A stretch of DNA of 47,735 nucleotides from NCBI GenBank assembly GCA_021014945.1, contig MU266545.1, positions 1 through 47,735 on the forward strand, given 5' to 3'. Below, piece after piece: positions 34,322 to 45,278 of the stretch (position 1 is its first letter; every line of letters starts with the position of its first letter). A model generated the notes under the pieces. The model worked only from the letters and a program-made list of their open reading frames with translations, made no database searches and was not told the DNA's origin. A program made the position numbers and the translations under genes. Source of the DNA: Leucogyrophana mollusca. Lineage: Eukaryota; Basidiomycota; Agaricomycetes; Boletales.

Positions 34322-34699
34322 GGGGGCAGGGAGAAAAGAGAGAATCTCAGGCAGCCTTTTTTTTTGAGGGTCAAACGGGAATCCATCGGTCCTGGTTTAG
34401 TCCTGGTTTCTTTCTTCAAGAATTTCTTCCCTGGCTGGTATTGGCAACCGGGCAAGTAAGATCCACATCCCCGACCACTGCCGCGGCTTCTAACGGGCAT
34501 ATGTGGGTTAGCGCGTTTTGGCACAACGCGTGCACCAATATCGAATTGAGGATGGTGTGTCACAGTCGCGTCACATCACGTGACATGATAGTTCACCTTG
34601 ACCCACCCATTGTGGCTGTCACGCAACATCCCCCTTTGGGATCACCGCGCCACCGCCTCCCAGGACACGCGCTGACTAAGCGCTCCCCTGACACCCGCC
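34322..34699. promoter_or_regulatory. Divergent promoter of the Zn2Cys6 and coiled-coil genes
   Basis: 378 bases between divergent starts, with a T-run near 34357-34365. No consensus element was assigned. Confidence 0.4.
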
Positions 34700-36805
34700 A
34701 TGTCAACAACTGCCCCCCGCCGCGCACCGACTCCCCTTCGGACGGCGTTCCCATCCGCGCCTTACGATGCCATGGCTTCTTCCCAGAAAGCTCACATCGA
34801 AGAGCTCGTCCAAAAGAATCGCACCCTCGAGCACACCATAAAAAAGCTCCAGGAGACTCTCGCTCTCGAAGAGACGCGCTCGACAAAGGCTATAATGGCG
34901 GTCCAATCGAGATGGCAAGAGGAGCGCAAGGAGTGGCGTAACGAGTGCGATACGATCCAGGCCTGTCATCGCATGGCGCATCTCAGGACCGCTGCTGCGC
35001 TGGACGAGGAGAAGATCGCGATCTTGAGTGAGAGAGAGGAAAGGCGGCTGGAGAAGCTCGCGAGGCTTCAGAGAGACTTTAGAATCACAGCGTTTCAGGT
35101 TAGGGAGGCCGAGCTCGAAGATCATATCTTACATTTGGAAGCTACGTTTGACAGTCAGATGGCAGATCTCGGTGCCGAGCTAGAAATGCTAAAGGAAGCG
35201 GAGAGAGACCTTTTGTCGCAGAACGAACGGTCCCAGAAGGTCATTAAGGACCTGCGGGAGAAACATGCCGGTCTGGCATCTGACCTTAAGCAAAAGTCTG
35301 CCGAAGTTGCGGAAGCACACAAGCAGCGGGCGGACGTTGAGGTCAGTTATGCTCATACCTTGCTGGAGGTGTTCATGCTAATTATGTATGGTAATCAGAG
35401 CGAAGTACGCAAGCTACGTGAAGCCAACGCTGATGCAAGCGCCACATCTGCGGCCCACTCCTCGAAGCTTGAGCGCCTCACTACCCAACGCGATGCTCTT
35501 CAGACTCGCGTTACGGGCCTCGAGCATGACATCGAGGGGCTCAGAGACGAAAGCACGAAACTGAAACGCCAGTTGGACAGTTGGCAAAACCTCAAAAAGG
35601 ACGAGGGTGCAGATCTGGACGTAATGCGCAAGCGAAAGATTGAGCTAGAGCTAGAATTGAAGGTGCTTGAGGGGAAGTTGTCAGAGAGAGATGCCAACGA
35701 GAAGCAACTAAACAAGGCTCTGGAGAAGGAAAAGGGGCGTATCGCGAAATTGAAGGACGTTCTCGGCGAATGGAAGGTATGTTCCTCCCTTGTCGCTCTA
35801 ATCAGTAGTTTATCTCGGGATGTCTTTCCCCTCCTCCAGAAAGAAGCCGAAGAACAGACAGCCGCCGCCGAAGAGAACAGCAAAGCGGCGGACAGCGCGC
35901 GGCAACGAACCACAGAGCTCGAAGAACAGGTTGCAAAGCTCCAAGCCCAGCTCAACGCCCGGCCATCACAGTCGACCGATGTATTCGCGGTAATTTCCTT
36001 GCTTTTCTCAAGCCTCCCAGCACCATTTACGCGGGGATATTGTTATAGCCTCGCAGCCGAAGCGCACACTCGGAAGTCGAAGTCGAACAACAGGTCATTC
36101 AAGCGGGCTCCTCTTCATCTGAACCTCCGGCCAAACGTCGTTCAAAGCATCGACCTGTGAGCCGTAAAGAGATGGAACCGGCGGACTACAGCGACATTGA
36201 AATCGTCGAGCCTCCCTCCAAGCCTGCGGCCGAGCCGTCGGCCAAAGCCAAAGCCAAAGCCAAAGGAAAGCAGAAGGCAATGCCGCCTCCGGATGACAGC
36301 GACAGTGAACGGGAGCCTAAACATCCACCCAAGGAGAAAGGCAAGGAGAAAGGCCAGGAAAAAGACAAGGAGAAAGCCAAGGAGAAAGACAAGGAGAAAG
36401 ACAAGGAGAAAGACAAGGAGAAGGCTAAACGCGCGCGTCCTAAGAAGGCTGCTGCCGAAGATTCCCATACGACAAAGCGCTCTATCAAGGATCCCAAAAC
36501 GTCGAAGCAGCCTGGCGAAGACAGTACACCAGAGGAAAATGAGGAACAGGCACCCAAGAAGAAGAAACGGAAGATCAACATATTCCCAGCCTCGCAGCCA
36601 ACCTCGTTCAACTGGGACGGGCTCAGTCAGGTATGTTAATAATTACCCCTCAACTAACCGGGCTGACCCTTCGTTCGCCCTTCAACAGGGAGGTGGAGGT
36701 GGGCTGAACATACCGACTGAGCTGTCACCAGTGAAGGACACGAACGCGGTTCCGCGTCGACTTGGGCGCATTAGCTCAGGAAGTCTCAGCAAGGCTCGTG
36801 GCTGA
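34700..36805 (+). CDS. Long coiled-coil, probably nuclear protein (unknown function)
   Basis: Five exons (34700-35341, 35399-35776, 35840-35989, 36049-36630, 36689-36805) give exactly 622 residues. About residues 25-420 are almost continuous heptad-rich coiled coil (for example EELVQKNRTLEHTIKKLQE and RKRKIELELELKVLEGKL), poor in Pro and Gly. Then comes a basic region (KRRSKHRPVSRKE), an acidic DYSDIEIVE motif, and a low-complexity Lys-Glu-Asp repeat. A bipartite nuclear-localisation-like KKKKRKINIF precedes a conserved-looking end with FNWDGLSQGGGGG and DTNAVPRRLGRIS. I do not recognise the family. Spindle-pole, kinetochore or nuclear-lamina-like roles would fit the build, but that is inference. 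It is convergent with the SUN-domain gene 349 bp away. Confidence 0.82.
36333..36425 (+). repeat. In-frame (AAGGAGAAA/GACAAGGAG)n tandem repeat
   Basis: Purine-only units of 6-12 bases (AAGGAGAAAGAC) repeat about eight times and code for alternating KEK/DKEK residues in the coiled-coil gene. Such tracts change length easily by slippage. Confidence 0.8.
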
Positions 36806-37154
36806 GACCGTGCCGGCACGGTGCTCAGTTATGTCCCATTGGCACATTCGTGGAAACATCTAATCACCGACTTGGCGAGCACAGTATTGCGGTGAAGTAT
36901 TGACCATTCGTTTACTGCCCACATGTATATCATTTACTTGTTTTGATTTGACCTCGATCATAATCACTTTCTTGCTTCAGATGTCGCAGCGCCATGAGGA
37001 GGTTGTCAGCTGACCGCTCTCGTAGCACATGAAGAAGTTGGAAATATTTTGTGCGTCTTAGCCCATGGGTAGCAGGTAGTAGGAAAGATAAGTAAGAGAG
37101 CGCAAAATAAAACGGAATTCAGACGAAATAAAATAGCGTAACGTATATACAACA
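36806..37154. other. Convergent intergenic region
   Basis: 3' flanks of the coiled-coil and SUN-domain genes; no gene is seen. Confidence 0.5.
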
Positions 37155-40100
37155 TCATGCGAGGTCTTCCAATGAGGGCAGTGGCACGGCCCCCATTTGC
37201 TCTCCATGCACACGGAACCGGTAAAGGCACGTATACCCCGCCTTCCCCCAGTTGTTCTTGATTGCCAATGAGACGATACCAAAATCGATCCCAAGATCAT
37301 AGATCTCCTGCGAGACGGGGAAGGTTTGAATGTTCTGAGGCGCGTGGATGTCGTACGTGAACGTCGCCAGCCGGATGTACGGATCGCTATTGGCCAGCAG
37401 GCTCGGATATTCCTCCTCGGCTTCCTCGACGTACTCCACGCCCGCCTCCTCCGCCGCTCTCCTCGCCTCATCACGCCGCCTGGCTTTCTCCTCCCGCCAC
37501 GCCTCTAATTTCGCGAGGTTGTCCTGCCCCTCGACAAGGCCCCACACCTCCATGTCCCGCGGCGCCGAGCTCATATCGAACGCCACTTCCTTCGCCACAT
37601 GGTCGATCGTGATCTCGGAGATGAAGACCGGGAACGCAAGCGCGACGCTAAGCTGCCCTTCCGCTCCCGCCATCGGCCAGCAGTGCCCGGTGTGCAGCTC
37701 CTGGTGGAGCGCAGTGATAGGCGACCGCCCCACCTGGTACCCGTGGCCCGTCACGAGGCCCACGACCTGGCCGCGCAGAGTCTGCGGACGGAGCTCGAGA
37801 GTCCCGCTCGTCAATGACGGCAGGACGCGTGCGCCGGCGGAGTGTAGGGCAAAGTCTGCTCGGGAGATGATATCCTGCGTGCCGTAGCGCGCCACGGCGG
37901 AGTCGACGAGACGGTCGATGAGGGAGGTGACGTCTTGCCCGTCAGTCGACTTGATGGTTAGCCCTGGTTCTGAGCCGATGCCAGCGAGGTTGGTCCACCA
38001 CGGTGCACCCGGAGCCGTAACAGCGCCGCCTGCCTTCACTGCGCTCTTGCCCAATTCCAAGGCCTCCTTCACCCCTCCCTCAACACCGCCCAGGCGCTCT
38101 TCCAGAGCCCGAAGTTTCGCCCGCGCTTCTTCATCGCTTGTGGTGACTGGACCTGCGTCTGGCCGAGGAGCAGTCTCGACGGCATGCAGCTGTGCCTGAA
38201 GGACCTCCATATCCCTCCGCATCTCTACCAGTCCCTGGTTCGCCAATGCCTTCAAATGGTCCTCCGATTCTGCACTACGTTTCGTTTCCTCCCGTAGACG
38301 TGCTTCGAGAACGTAGATCCGGTTTACAACATCCGCCTTCGCTCGTGCTTCAAGGTCTTGTTGTGCGCGAGTGCGTTGTTGGTCTAGTGAAAGTCCGGAG
38401 AGAGCGCTCTCGAGGCTCTGTAGTCGCGCAGAAAGCTCGTCGAGATTGGCGACTGGGGCGTTGGGTGGTAAATAAGGCGCGGGTGCGGTGCGAGCCGGGA
38501 TCCACTGGAGTACTGGGTCATGCAGCACGTACCAGGCGGCATATAGAATGGCGGCGGAGATGGCATATTTGCCCAGCAGAACGACGGGGCCAGGGTTGAT
38601 GCTCGAGAACCAAGATACAGGACGTTGGTACACGATATCGACGACGGTCCCGAGCACCCTCCCAAGCAGCAAAAATACCAGCGTTATGACCCGAACGACA
38701 AATGCTAGACATCTGAGCACGATTCGGACCACCCTGTTCACGACTTTTCCAAGAAGGCCGCCGACTGAGAAGGACCGTGAAGAGCTTGGCTCGTCATTTC
38801 CCCATCCATCGACTAGTGGGGGTTCGTCGGTTTCTGGTATAGAATGCAAACCGGCGTCGACTGCAATCAAATCTTCGTCTGGGATGGTATGATGGTGAAG
38901 CGGTTGCGGTGGGATTGAGCCGCGAGGGATAGATGATCGTGTTGAGGGCGGAGGGACTGACGTGCGGATGACTGACCCTCGGTTATTTGAGGCAGTTTGA
39001 GCGGATGAGTGCTACGATACCCATAAGTAATGAGCGCTTCACTTTGAATGAAATCTAAACCGACCTGCTCACTCCCGCTACTGCTATCCCCTTCTTCTTC
39101 GCCTTCGGCCGCGTTGCCTTTGCTTCCACGAGTTTTTTTCTTCCTCCGCTTGTCGTAGCCAGCTACGGGCAGCGAAGTGAGAGGACCCCCTCCAAGGTCC
39201 TTCTTCTTAATCTTCTTTCTTCTCTTCTTTCCATCGTCAGAGAGCTCGCCTTCGGAATCTTCCTCAAGGTCAGACGCTGACGGACGGTAGGCCTTGTTAT
39301 CCAAGGACATTCGACCGCGCTTATGCGCGGCACCATTTCTTCGCGATGACACCTGCTGACTTTGCTCCTGAGCAACTTGCTGTTGCCGCTGCATCTCCTG
39401 ATATTCACGCTCCTCGGAAGCGTAGTCATAGCTAGAGTCAGTGCCCCCAGATATGTTCGCGGGCTCTTGCGATCGCTGTCGCATATAGATCGACGTCGCA
39501 GTCTCAAGCACCCGCTTTGAGATGTCAACGGCCTGCTCGAATGGGCTTTTTCCGCGCCCGATATAGCTGACGGATTCGGTATTCTCCTCGCCTTCTGAGT
39601 CGGACACGTGGGTGAGTCCAGAAGTTTGTTTCGAGAGTGGTTTGCGGGAAGATCGCTGGGTGAGTCGATTCGGGGGTACGGCGAGACGACGGGCGCTGGT
39701 AGAGTGTGTTTCCTTCTCGTATTCGACGGAAGTGCTGCGGGGGACATTTAGGTTGGTTTGGGACCCGGAGGCCCATGAGTTATTAGGGTTACTAGGAGGC
39801 ATGTCGCCAAACGACGTTGACGCTGCTTGGGAGAACGCAGCTGCGATGTTGACTGAAGTATCTTTGACACTCCACTTCTCGGGGTGCAGTGGACCCGACT
39901 GGGTGTTCAGGGATTGCTCGCGCTTGAGACGAGCGTAGCGCGCAAGAGCAGGCTCACTTGCTGTATTCTCGGCAGCCAAATCGGGCACTGAGTGCGACGA
40001 CGCTGCAGATGCCGGCTTCGGCGGTGATCGAGAGCCCGCGGTTGGTGCTCTGGGGGGATTATCAGGTCAAGCATGCCACAAGCAAGGCCACAGATAGCAC

Positions 40101-40274
40101 GCACCCGTACGCGTATGAGGTTGGAATAGAGCGCTGTGGGCTGGTTGGGGGGTTGTGCTGTCTGAAGCTGTTGTTGTTGTTGCTGCTGTTGTTGCTGGCA
40201 AGATGGTTCTTGTTGAGGAATGTCTGGTGATCGAGACGTCTGCCTTGACCTAGCGGTGTGCCCGAGAATGACAT
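37155..40274 (-). CDS. SUN-domain protein of the nuclear envelope (Sad1/UNC-84 family)
   Basis: Three exons (40274-40105, 40049-39065, 39011-37155) give exactly 1003 residues. The N-terminal about 550 residues face the nucleoplasm: low complexity, basic patches (KKRRKKIKKKDLGGG) and Ser/acidic runs. Hydrophobic segments follow (VVRIVLRCLAFVVRVITLVF, then VVLLGKYAISAAILYAAWYVL). The lumenal part starts with a coiled coil (LDELSARLQSLESALSGLSL and on), the trimerising stalk. The C-terminal SUN domain runs from ADFALHSAGARVLPSLTS through SEITIDHVAKEVAFDMSSAP and MEVWGLVEG to GKAGYTCLYRFRVHGEQ. It should pair with a KASH protein to link chromatin and spindle pole body to the cytoskeleton. A charged insert of about 45 residues (WREEKARRRDEARRAAEEA and on) splits the SUN domain. 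Confidence 0.92.
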
Positions 40275-40951
40275 GTACTACGGCAGGCAAGATATAAGGC
40301 TGATTCTGGGACCGCAGGTATGATTATGAGATTGCGCCTCGTTTTCAGAGCACGTTTCCAAGGTGCGGCAGGGCGATAGCAGGCGTGTAGCCGAGCAGGA
40401 AGAGACGAGGCTTTCGGTGGGTAAACTAGGGCAGATTCGCCGTGCGGCAGACACGTTTGATAGCTGCTTCGAAAGAGGTATATCAGCAGGGAAAGCTGGG
40501 AGGATGATGGCAGGTTATGGATGAATTCAGCGTGGCATAAACATAAAACATGAACGCGAGTAAAGCGCGTGTAGCAGCATCATCGTTGTTTGGCTCTGTT
40601 TGTGCACCACGGGAGGGGTGGCATTGTGCCAAAATAGGAAGTCGTAGTGGTCAAACAAAGGCGGCCAAAGCGCCACCATACTTACATTGACAACGCTTTG
40701 AACAAGAGCAAAGCGCACCGACAAGACCGTGTATTTTATATCTTTTCCGTTCTACATATACCATTAGTCCGTGTACACACAAAAATGCGGCGAGGAACAG
40801 AGGATGGGGGAGCCTATCAGCAGTAGTCACATCATTACTTTGATCTGTCGTGTAGCGTGGTATAAAGTTCGTCATTGAGCGCCGACAAGTGACCTCAGTA
40901 ATCACGGGATACACGGTGTTGGCAGTATATACAATAATAACCGGTGGGTCA
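40275..40951. other. Intergenic region
   Basis: Promoter of the SUN gene and 3' flank of the PP2A gene. No coding region or RNA gene is recognised. Confidence 0.5.
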
Positions 40952-42275
40952 TCACTGCAGCCCGCCGTCAGTGGGTGCCCGCTCCGAAAGAAAATCGATC
41001 GAGCTTACCAGGAAGTAATCAGGTACGCGCCGCGAGACAAGCGGCTCTCCAGCCCGCGGGGCCGGATCGAACTGTAGGCTGCAGCACAACGTCAGGAATC
41101 TGCATCGCAAAGCAGCGGCACCTCGACGTACAAGCTGTATGATAATTTTTCGTCTATCTCCATGATCGCAGCCTGGTTGCCACACCTATAGCAGTAGTTC
41201 GGTGCGCTAAAGATCGTCACCACGTTCCGGTCCTGGCCCCAGCTGTAGCCTGCCGCACGATGAAAAGACAAACAAACAAAAATCAGCGTCAGCCCGCGCG
41301 GCACCGCAAAGCGCTCACCCTCCATCACCAGCTGGTGCGCCCGCGCCACGAGCGTCAGCCCGTTGTTGTGGTTAAATGCTTCCGAGATGTCCTGCCCGAA
41401 GGTGTATCCAGCGCCGCGGGGGGATATCCCCCAGCCACACCGGTCGTCGGGATCGGACCACAGCAGGTCGCACATGGGCCCCTCATGCGGCACCTCCTGC
41501 ACGCGGTCGATGGACCGTACGTGGTCCAGCGTATCGATCGACGGCGACAGGCCGCCATGCAGACAAAATATCTGCCACGCCAAGTCAACGTCCGCCCAAA
41601 AAAGAATGATAAAACAAAACAAAACAAAGCCCAGCGGGCACGCACTTGGTTATCAATGAGCGCGGTCAGCGGGAGGAAGTCGAACAGGTCGGTGAAGAAC
41701 CGCCACACGTTAGCGTTCCCGTACTTGCGGAGGCACTCGTCGTAGAAGCCGTACACCTGCGTGATCTGCCTCGACTCGTGGTTCCCCCGCAGGATCGTCA
41801 CGCGGTCGCGATATCGCAGCTTGAGCGCCACAAGCAGCGTCACGGTCTCGACCGAGTAGTATCCGCGATCGACATAGTCGCCCATGAACAGATAATTGGT
41901 ATCCGGCGAGTTCCCCCCGATGCGGAACAGCTCAGACAGATCGTGCTGCACAGTTCCGCAGGAGGACGCGGCGCCGCACCCGCACGAGACAGCATCAGCA
42001 ACCGCGCTATCGGGCCCCAACAAAGAACGCTACGCACGAACTGGCCGTGGATATCGCCGCACACGGTGACGGGACACCTCACAGGCTGCACATTCGACTC
42101 CTCCATCAGAATCTCCCGCGTCTGCGCTCCCCATCGTCAGATCGGCGCGGCTCGACACCCAACATGTGGCGCATGATCATCACCGCACCTTGTCGCATAG
42201 CTTTTTTACGTCCGCCTCAGTCAGCTGTTTGCATTGGCTCAGTTGCTCGATCCAGCCGTCGATCTCGTGCTCCAT
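40952..42275 (-). CDS. Protein phosphatase 2A catalytic subunit
   Basis: The spliced frame begins [20 protein letters not shown] and reads [20 protein letters not shown]. All PPP-family metal motifs are present: [51 protein letters not shown], then the histidine-bearing [11 protein letters not shown], and [12 protein letters not shown]. The C-terminus [11 protein letters not shown]...RRVPDYFL is the PP2A signature; the last Leu is methylated by LCMT1 in other eukaryotes. Length is about 309 residues, as in the family. Six introns are inferred. The last one (40955-41008, 54 nt, GTAAGC...CTGCAG) separates the Leu codon from the TGA stop. Codon use is strongly C/G-ending. The gene is divergent from CCT5 over 193 bp. 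PP4 and PP6 are excluded by the C-terminus. Confidence 0.95.
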
Positions 42276-42468
42276 TGTCGGTTGGTGGATTGGGGTAATG
42301 GGTGGTGTGTGTAGGATAAGAACCTGGAAAATGGGCGATGGCAGTGTACGCCCGGTCTAAGCGTTTCGGCCCCAACCCAGGTGTCACAGTCACGCCACCC
42401 CCAGCCCATGCGTCACGCTCGGATCGTGACAGCACCTGCTTACCGCGACGCGTGCTGCACAAAATATC
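42276..42468. promoter_or_regulatory. Shared divergent promoter of PP2A and CCT5
   Basis: 193 bases separate the two ATGs, so both essential genes must use overlapping promoter sequence. No TATA box is visible on either strand. Confidence 0.6.
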
Positions 42469-44765
42469 ATGGCGCAACCAGAAGCTGTATACGCTACGGA
42501 CGAGGTAAGACACATCGGAATGCACGCACGGCGGCACTAACGGCGCCGCAGTACGGCCGGCCATTCATCATCCTCCGCGAGCAAGGAAGGAAAACCAGAA
42601 GCCATGGCGTCGAGGCGATCAAGGTGAGTCTGACGATCGGATCAGCCTGTTCATAAGTGACGCTGGGATAGTCCCACATCCTCGCTGCACGGACCGTAGC
42701 CAACATTATCCGGACATCACTCGGGCCTAGAGGTGCGTGGCGCGCTCCCATTTTGTCTGTTTTGCCGCCTCCAATCGGGATCACGATGATGCGCAGGGCT
42801 GGACAAGATCCTGATCTCACCCGACGGCGAGATCACCGTCACCAACGACGGCGCCACTATACTCGGGCAGATGGAAGTCGAGCATCAAATAGCCAAGCTC
42901 CTCGTCCAGCTGTCCAAAAGCCAGGACGACGAGATCGGCGATGGAACTACAGGTGTCGTCGGTACGCCTCCTCTCCCCATCTCCATCCCTCCTCCCCCCG
43001 TCGCTGACCCATAGCCACCCAGTCCTCGCAGGCGCGCTGCTAGAGCAGAGCGAATCCCTCCTCGACCGCGGCATCCACCCGATCCGGATCGCAGACGGTT
43101 TCGACCAGGCCTGCAAAGTCGCCGTCGAGCAACTCGACCGGATCTCAGACCGCGTCGAGTTCTCCCCCACGAACAAAGAAAACCTGCTCAAGACCGCCAT
43201 GACCAGCCTCGGCAGTAAAATGTGCGTTGCCCCCGCACGCCCCCGCTCGCCCGCTCACCCACCCCCCACCCCACCCACAGCGTCTCAAAAGAGCTCCAGC
43301 AGTTCGCGCAGATCGCCGTGGACGCCGTGCTGACGGTCGCAGACGTATCCCGGCGCGACGTCCCCTTCGACCTCATCAAAGTCGACGGCAAGGTCGGCGG
43401 CTCCCTCGCCGACACGACGCTCATCAAAGGCGTCCTCATCGACAAAGACATGTCCCACCCGCAGATGCCGCACTCCGTCTCCGACGCGCGCCTCGCGATC
43501 CTCACCTGCCCCTTCGAGCCCCCGCGCCCGAAGACGAAGCACAAGCTCGACATCACGAGCGTCGACGAGTACACGAAGCTCCGCGAGTACGAGAAGCAGA
43601 AGTTCACGGACATGATCAAGATGGTGAAGGACACGGGCGCGAACCTCGTCATATGCCAGTGGGGCTTCGACGACGAGGCGAACCACCTGCTCATGCAGAA
43701 CGAGCTCCCGGCTGTGCGCTGGGTCGGGGGCCCGGAGATCGAGGTATGCTAGAGCTGTTCGTGTCACGCACCCGAGCGCTCACCGCGATGCGCCCTTAGC
43801 TGATCGCGATAGCGACCGACGGCCGAATCGTCCCGCGCTTCGAAGACCTCACCGCCGAAAAGCTCGGGAAAGCCGGGATCGTGCGCGAAGTCTCCTTCGG
43901 GACGACGCGCGACAAGATGCTCGTCATCGAAGAGTGTGCAAACTCGCGCGCTGTTACCATCTTTGTCCGCGGGAGCAATAAAATGGTGCGCCTCCTTCCC
44001 GTTCCCCTTTTCCCTTTTCCTTTCACTCCCATTGCCGCTTGATGCTCACCGTAACTCACCCCCGCACAACACCCAGATCGTCGACGAGGCAAAACGCGCG
44101 CTGCACGACGCCATCTGCGCAGTCCGGAACCTCGTAGTCGACAACCGCGTCGTGTACGGCGGCGGCGCAGCCGACATCAGCTGTTCCGTCGCCGTCGCAA
44201 AGGCCGCCGACGAGGTGAGCCCCCTCTCTTCCTCTCTTCCTCTCTTCCCCCACCCGTCTTTGGATCCCTGACCCAACGCTATCCCGCTTTCAGATCCCGA
44301 CCATCGAGCAGTACGCCATGCGCTCCTTCGCCGCGGCGCTCGACGCCATCCCCCTCGCGCTCGCAGAGAACAGCGGGCTGTCGCCGATAGAGACGCTCGC
44401 GGAGGTGAAGAGCCGGCAGGTGACCGAGAAGAACTCGCGGCTGGGCATCGACTGTGCGGGGCGGGGCGAGAACGGTACGCGGGTTTCCCCCATCCCTCCC
44501 TCCCTCCCTCCCTTCTTTCCTTCTTTGTTTGTTTGTTTGTTTCGCTCAGCTGCGTGGCTCATCGCACGGGACTGGTTTTGACAGACATGAAGACGCAATT
44601 CGTCTACGATCCTCTGATCTCGAAGAGGCAGCAGTACCTGCTCGCGACACAGCTCGTCCGCGCGGTGCTCAAGATCGGTGAGCAGATAAAGATGTTCCTC
44701 TTTCGTGACGCTCACTGGACTGTCCTCCAGACGACGTGATCGTATCGGGAGAAGCAGATGAATAA
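42469..44765 (+). CDS. cct5: Chaperonin CCT subunit epsilon (TCP-1 epsilon)
   Basis: Starts [12 protein letters not shown] and continues [19 protein letters not shown], characteristic of CCT epsilon. Group II chaperonin motifs are intact: SLGPRGLDKIL with VTNDGATI (ATP site), [17 protein letters not shown], the apical-domain piece [47 protein letters not shown] (hinge), and the late [20 protein letters not shown]. The end is [13 protein letters not shown]. It is one of eight subunits of the cytosolic TRiC/CCT ring that folds actin, tubulin and WD40 proteins. About nine introns; several are extremely C-rich, and one holds CCCT and GTTT microsatellites. Codon use is strongly C/G-ending, as expected for an abundant protein. 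The gene is intact. Confidence 0.95.
44493..44541 (+). repeat. (TCCC)n and (TTTG)n microsatellites inside a CCT5 intron
   Basis: CCCT units followed by TTTG units form the polypyrimidine part of an intron that ends before GACATGAAGACG. It does not alter coding sequence. Confidence 0.7.
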
Positions 44766-45278
44766 ATAGGAGGACAGCGTATCTACGTACTTAGACCAGG
44801 CGGACACGGGGGCGTATGCGTGTTACCGCGTGTAATCAGATCAATCTGGCGAGTTCGCGGCAGGAGCCCCAATAGGTGTGCTGCTCCCCCCCGGATAAAA
44901 AAAGAAATATTTCAAGTGCCCGGTGGGTGAAAATCGGTGTGATGACAAGGAAAAGAATCCGACCTGCCTGGCTCGAACAGGCGACCTCAAGATGACATAA
45001 TCCGTTTACCAATTACTGTCCTCTTATGGGAAGTGGGTCAGTTAAGGCCGTCGAGCACATTGTGATCGCAAAACTTGGTTTAAACCGAGAAAAATAGCAT
45101 AGGCGTGTAGGCATAGGTGTCAGCTATTCGAATATCTGGTTTGTAGATTTTTAGGATTGTGCTGCAGGGCATGATGAATATTTTGCGAACATGGGTCAGA
45201 TTTGGGGTGGAACCATAGAAGTGGGTCACGATCCGGAAACCGCCGGCAATCCATATCCAGATTCCGGCCAGCGCGAGA
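44766..45278. other. Flank between CCT5 and the transposon gene
   Basis: It contains the CCT5 3' end, a tRNA-like sequence, and the probable end of the pogo-like element with repeated AAGTGGGTCA motifs. No protein gene is seen. Confidence 0.5.
44956..45023 (-). ncRNA. Degenerate or split tRNA-like sequence
   Basis: On the minus strand a perfect five-pair stem with a TTCGAGC loop (44966-44982) has the form of a tRNA T-arm with a pol III B box. An acceptor-like AGGTCGG, one base and a T-run follow, and ATTGGTAA resembling a D-loop lies upstream. No matching 5' acceptor strand or paired anticodon stem is found, so it is not an intact tRNA. It may be a tRNA 3' half cut off by the adjacent transposon, or a tRNA-derived relic. 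Confidence 0.3.

Noticed and set aside
36333..36425. Tandem repeat considered as a CRISPR-like or satellite array
   Set aside because: It has no spacers, is entirely coding and purine-rich, and codes for Lys/Glu/Asp residues in frame.
43227..43799. 190-codon Arg/Pro/His-rich frame overlapping CCT5
   Set aside because: It is an out-of-frame reading of GC-rich CCT5 coding sequence; the CCT5 frame matches the family throughout.
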